Assembly (NCBI RefSeq): GCF_905475345.1
Contig: NC_066586.1
Coordinates: 6,920,400-6,984,399 of the forward strand
Direction: 5' to 3'
DNA: 64,000 nucleotides
Origin: Vespula vulgaris
Taxonomy: Eukaryota; Arthropoda; Insecta; Hymenoptera; Vespidae
This document shows positions 61,562 through 64,000 of the stretch, one piece after another. Position 1 is the first letter of the stretch. Each line of letters starts with the position of its first letter. Both the position numbers and the translations under genes were made by a program. The notes under the pieces are model-generated. The model made no database searches and was not told where the DNA came from. It saw only the letters and a list, made by a program, of their open reading frames with translations.

Positions 61562-61883
61562 TAGCTAGATATGTATCTATGCAGATAGATGTGTATACAT
61601 ATATCGTTATATAGATATGGAAGATCTTCGAACTGATGCTCTTTCCGTTTCTTTTTCTCGTCTGGTATAATCGCTTTCGTTCGATCCAAAAAGCGAAGCG
61701 TGGCTACGTTTGTATGTGATAGTCCACAGTGGATAGTATAAACGAGCCCGATGGTAAAAGTTTTCAGACGAGATTGGAAGTGTACGATATAGCACATGAA
61801 AAAAAGGTTGAATTCTATAAAATCCAAAAGAGAAGGACGAAATGAAATAGAAATAAATGTCCTTTTAATGTTATACCAAGAAT

Positions 61884-61941
61884 ATAATATAATATAATAT
61901 AATATAATATAATATAATATAATATAATATATAATATAATA
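61884..61941. repeat. AATAT pentanucleotide tract
   Basis: About eleven units of a five-base A/T repeat, within a diverged local duplication (61811-62590). Confidence 0.9.
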
Positions 61942-62536
61942 CAATATATGTATAGATATATAGATACATGTTTCAATATATTCAATAGTTTTGTAAAAAT
62001 TGTCAAATCAGATTCGAATTCTTTCATGAAAATCTTTTTGCGTTCATCGATGCATTTAACGAACCATCCCTTTTGTTTCTCTCTCTCTCTCTCTCTCTTT
62101 CTCTATTTATTATTGAGTTTTATTTATATTCTTATATTTTTTATTACGTTACGTCTCTCTGTACTCCAATATAATGCTTTGACTAAAAGCGGACGTAATA
62201 AAAAATCTTTTTTTTTATGTACCTTTCTTTTTTAAATTACGATATAAAATACTACTAGAAAAAATGACCAGATTCTATAAAGTTCAAAAGAAAAGGACGA
62301 AATAAAATAAACGTCGTCTGAGCATGACCAGCAATATTTGATTTGATCATAAAAATTAACAAGTGAGAGATTGGAATCTTTCTCTTCCCCTCTCTCTCTC
62401 TCTCTCTCTTATTGGATTTTATTTTCATTTTTCATATTCTTGTTCTATACTTTATTAAGATATATCTATCTCTGCAATATCTTGCTTTGAATGAAACTGA
62501 ACGTTATAAAAGGAGGTTTCTTTTCTTATATTTATC

Positions 62537-62538
62537 TG

Positions 62539-62578
<40 letters not shown>

Positions 62579-62588
62579 CCTCTCTCTT
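62537..62588. repeat. TC microsatellite
   Basis: TC tract with two short interruptions. Related shorter TC tracts sit at 62076-62105 and 62391-62410. Confidence 0.9.
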
Positions 62589-63455
62589 CATTATAATTTT
62601 TCTACGAAATATACTACTAATTGTATTACATCAAAAGTCTAAGTATCTCAATTTTTTTCTCATTTTAACCAATCTTCTTCTCGCGCGAGAAAAGGAGCTG
62701 CGATAAAAGAGAGAAAAAGGAAAAAAGAAAAGGTTTTAAATGCGAAGTATACATACACAAAGATATACATACACAAAGACGTTCGTACGAAAAAGAGTGG
62801 ACTGTGCATCGATGTTTCCTCTGCTTCGAGAGTAGATTGCTTCTAGAAGTACTACAAGCTTCTACTATCTACGAATCTCCCAACGGAAATCGATGAATCG
62901 GCTATCAATCTTAGCGAAGAAAATGGAGTACCGTGCTAGAAAACGGAAACAGAGATGTATCGATTTTTTATAATCCTATCCTTTGTAAATATTCCCTTCT
63001 GCATATTTGTAAGAACGGGAACGGAAGTAACCGGTTTTACAAATCTCTTAAAAATCTATAATTCTCGTTAATTCATCGAAATATCGATTAAATTCTTTAT
63101 CTATTCCTTGGATAATTCAATACAAATTTCAATAATTGTTCATCGAAAGAAATAAACTCGTTTAAATATAATATCAATCTTATTAACATAATAATATCGC
63201 ATTATATATACATATTTTATAATATTGTTATAAATTATGGAAAATCATTACAACGATTAGAATGTATTCTTATTTTGATAAACTATATAGAAACGCAGAA
63301 CCGAGACTGAATTATACATAACACCAGTATAATTCTCCTTAATTTCCACAACCAAGGAAATGTTCACGTCGACCAGAGTATCCTGGGACTCATCGCTCTA
63401 CCGAAGTTAGACTCTCTTGCCTAATCAGCATAAACCGGAAATCGCGTTATCTTAC

Positions 63456-63575
63456 CGGGCATTTTGGCAAAACGTCGCATCTATGGAAGGACCAGACGTA
63501 GTCGAGTTGTGATTTTCTAACATTTCCACAATCTTCATTAGCATTACGGTAAATAGTTGAATGAATAGTCCGACA
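63456..63575 (-). CDS. candidate internal exon, minus strand (unassigned gene)
   Basis: 120 bp between acceptor AATATTGAACATTTCAG and donor GTAAGA. Two frames are open throughout. In phase 2 it encodes 39 residues with a hydrophobic helix, VGLFIQLFTVMLMKIVEML, followed by a polar N/S/T-rich stretch and FCQNA, which would suit a membrane protein. In phase 0 it encodes 40 residues with five cysteines, ending YVWSFHRCDVLPKCP. I cannot choose between them or name the family. The borders are good enough to make a real exon plausible. Confidence 0.4.
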
Positions 63576-64000
63576 CTGAAATGTTCAATATTATGATACA
63601 AAGAGACAATAGAACGAATCATTGTTTTTATTTTGAATATTCTTAGAACTCTATTGTTTATTTTGTAACCTTCCCTCGGTCATAAATCCATACGATCGAA
63701 GCAACAAATATCGTCCTTGACAAGACATGTACCTTCGTGTCCTGAACGTGTCGTGTTGTTTACACTCATGTGCACGACACTCCCACTTTCCCACACATCG
63801 TACCCCCACTAATCATCCGCGCGTGCGCATCGATCGATCTAAGCTTAGAAGGTCGATGCGAGCTGCTTGCGAATTATTGTTTCGTTAGATCGCGATCGAA
63901 ACGTTGTGATGTATCAAGAAAATTTTATCAAATTTTCCAAGCAGTTTTTACCAACGCGATCTATTATAGATGATCGAAATAAAAGTCTATCAGTTTTACT

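Larger units (their letters stand above)
44603..64000. other. long region with isolated candidate exons and repeats
   Basis: Apart from the candidate exons listed (47138, 49202, 55761, 57405 and 63456), nothing coding is supported. Open frames near 52.1-52.7 kb and 59.6-59.9 kb lack splice borders or recognisable content. The spacing of several kilobases between good splice-bordered fragments suggests long introns of one or more minus-strand genes. Confidence 0.45.

Noticed and set aside
1..64000. tRNA genes, CRISPR arrays, intact transposons
   Set aside because: No cloverleaf with box A and box B was noticed. Tandem repeats are microsatellites without spacers, and no transposase or reverse-transcriptase motifs were seen in any frame inspected.

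Overview
The window looks like an insect nuclear genome, most likely a hymenopteran. It is AT-rich with many CpG dinucleotides, and GA/TC, TA and GAA-type microsatellites occur every 1-2 kb. Introns are long with GT-AG borders. The one clearly identifiable gene encodes a protein very close to insect NDRG/MESK2. There are no operons, CRISPR arrays, phage genes or other prokaryotic features, and I found no tRNA, rRNA or intact transposon.

The main locus is an NDRG-family gene (MESK2/NDRG3 orthologue) on the minus strand, with coding exons from 32,970 down to 17,508. Seven common coding exons lie at 25452-25244, 24709-24589, 23670-23382, 22179-21910, 21567-21483, 18966-18922 and 17653-17508. Three mutually exclusive first coding exons lie upstream (32970-32756, 32052-31976, 30853-30813). 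Each has an in-frame stop before its ATG, and each ends in the same codon phase against the single acceptor at 25453. The four predicted start choices give proteins of 459, 413, 401 and 386 residues, all with closed frames.

From 1 to about 11.3 kb there is non-coding, microsatellite-rich DNA. It ends at a short minus-strand exon at 11,392-11,311 that looks like the signal-peptide exon of an unidentified secreted or membrane protein continuing to lower coordinates. From 11.4 to 17.5 kb lies the region between the two genes, which must include the NDRG 3' UTR. From 33 to 64 kb I cannot identify a gene. Several isolated, well-bordered candidate exons on the minus strand (63,575-63,456; 57,585-57,405; 55,843-55,761; 47,179-47,138; 44,602-44,555) could belong to one or more long-intron genes. 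They are low-confidence because more than one frame is open in most of them.

The strongest observations are the NDRG promoter/first-exon choice, the glycine in place of the alpha/beta-hydrolase nucleophile serine, a short S/T-P rich tail ending in cysteine, and the unassigned exon candidates. No new multi-gene system is visible.
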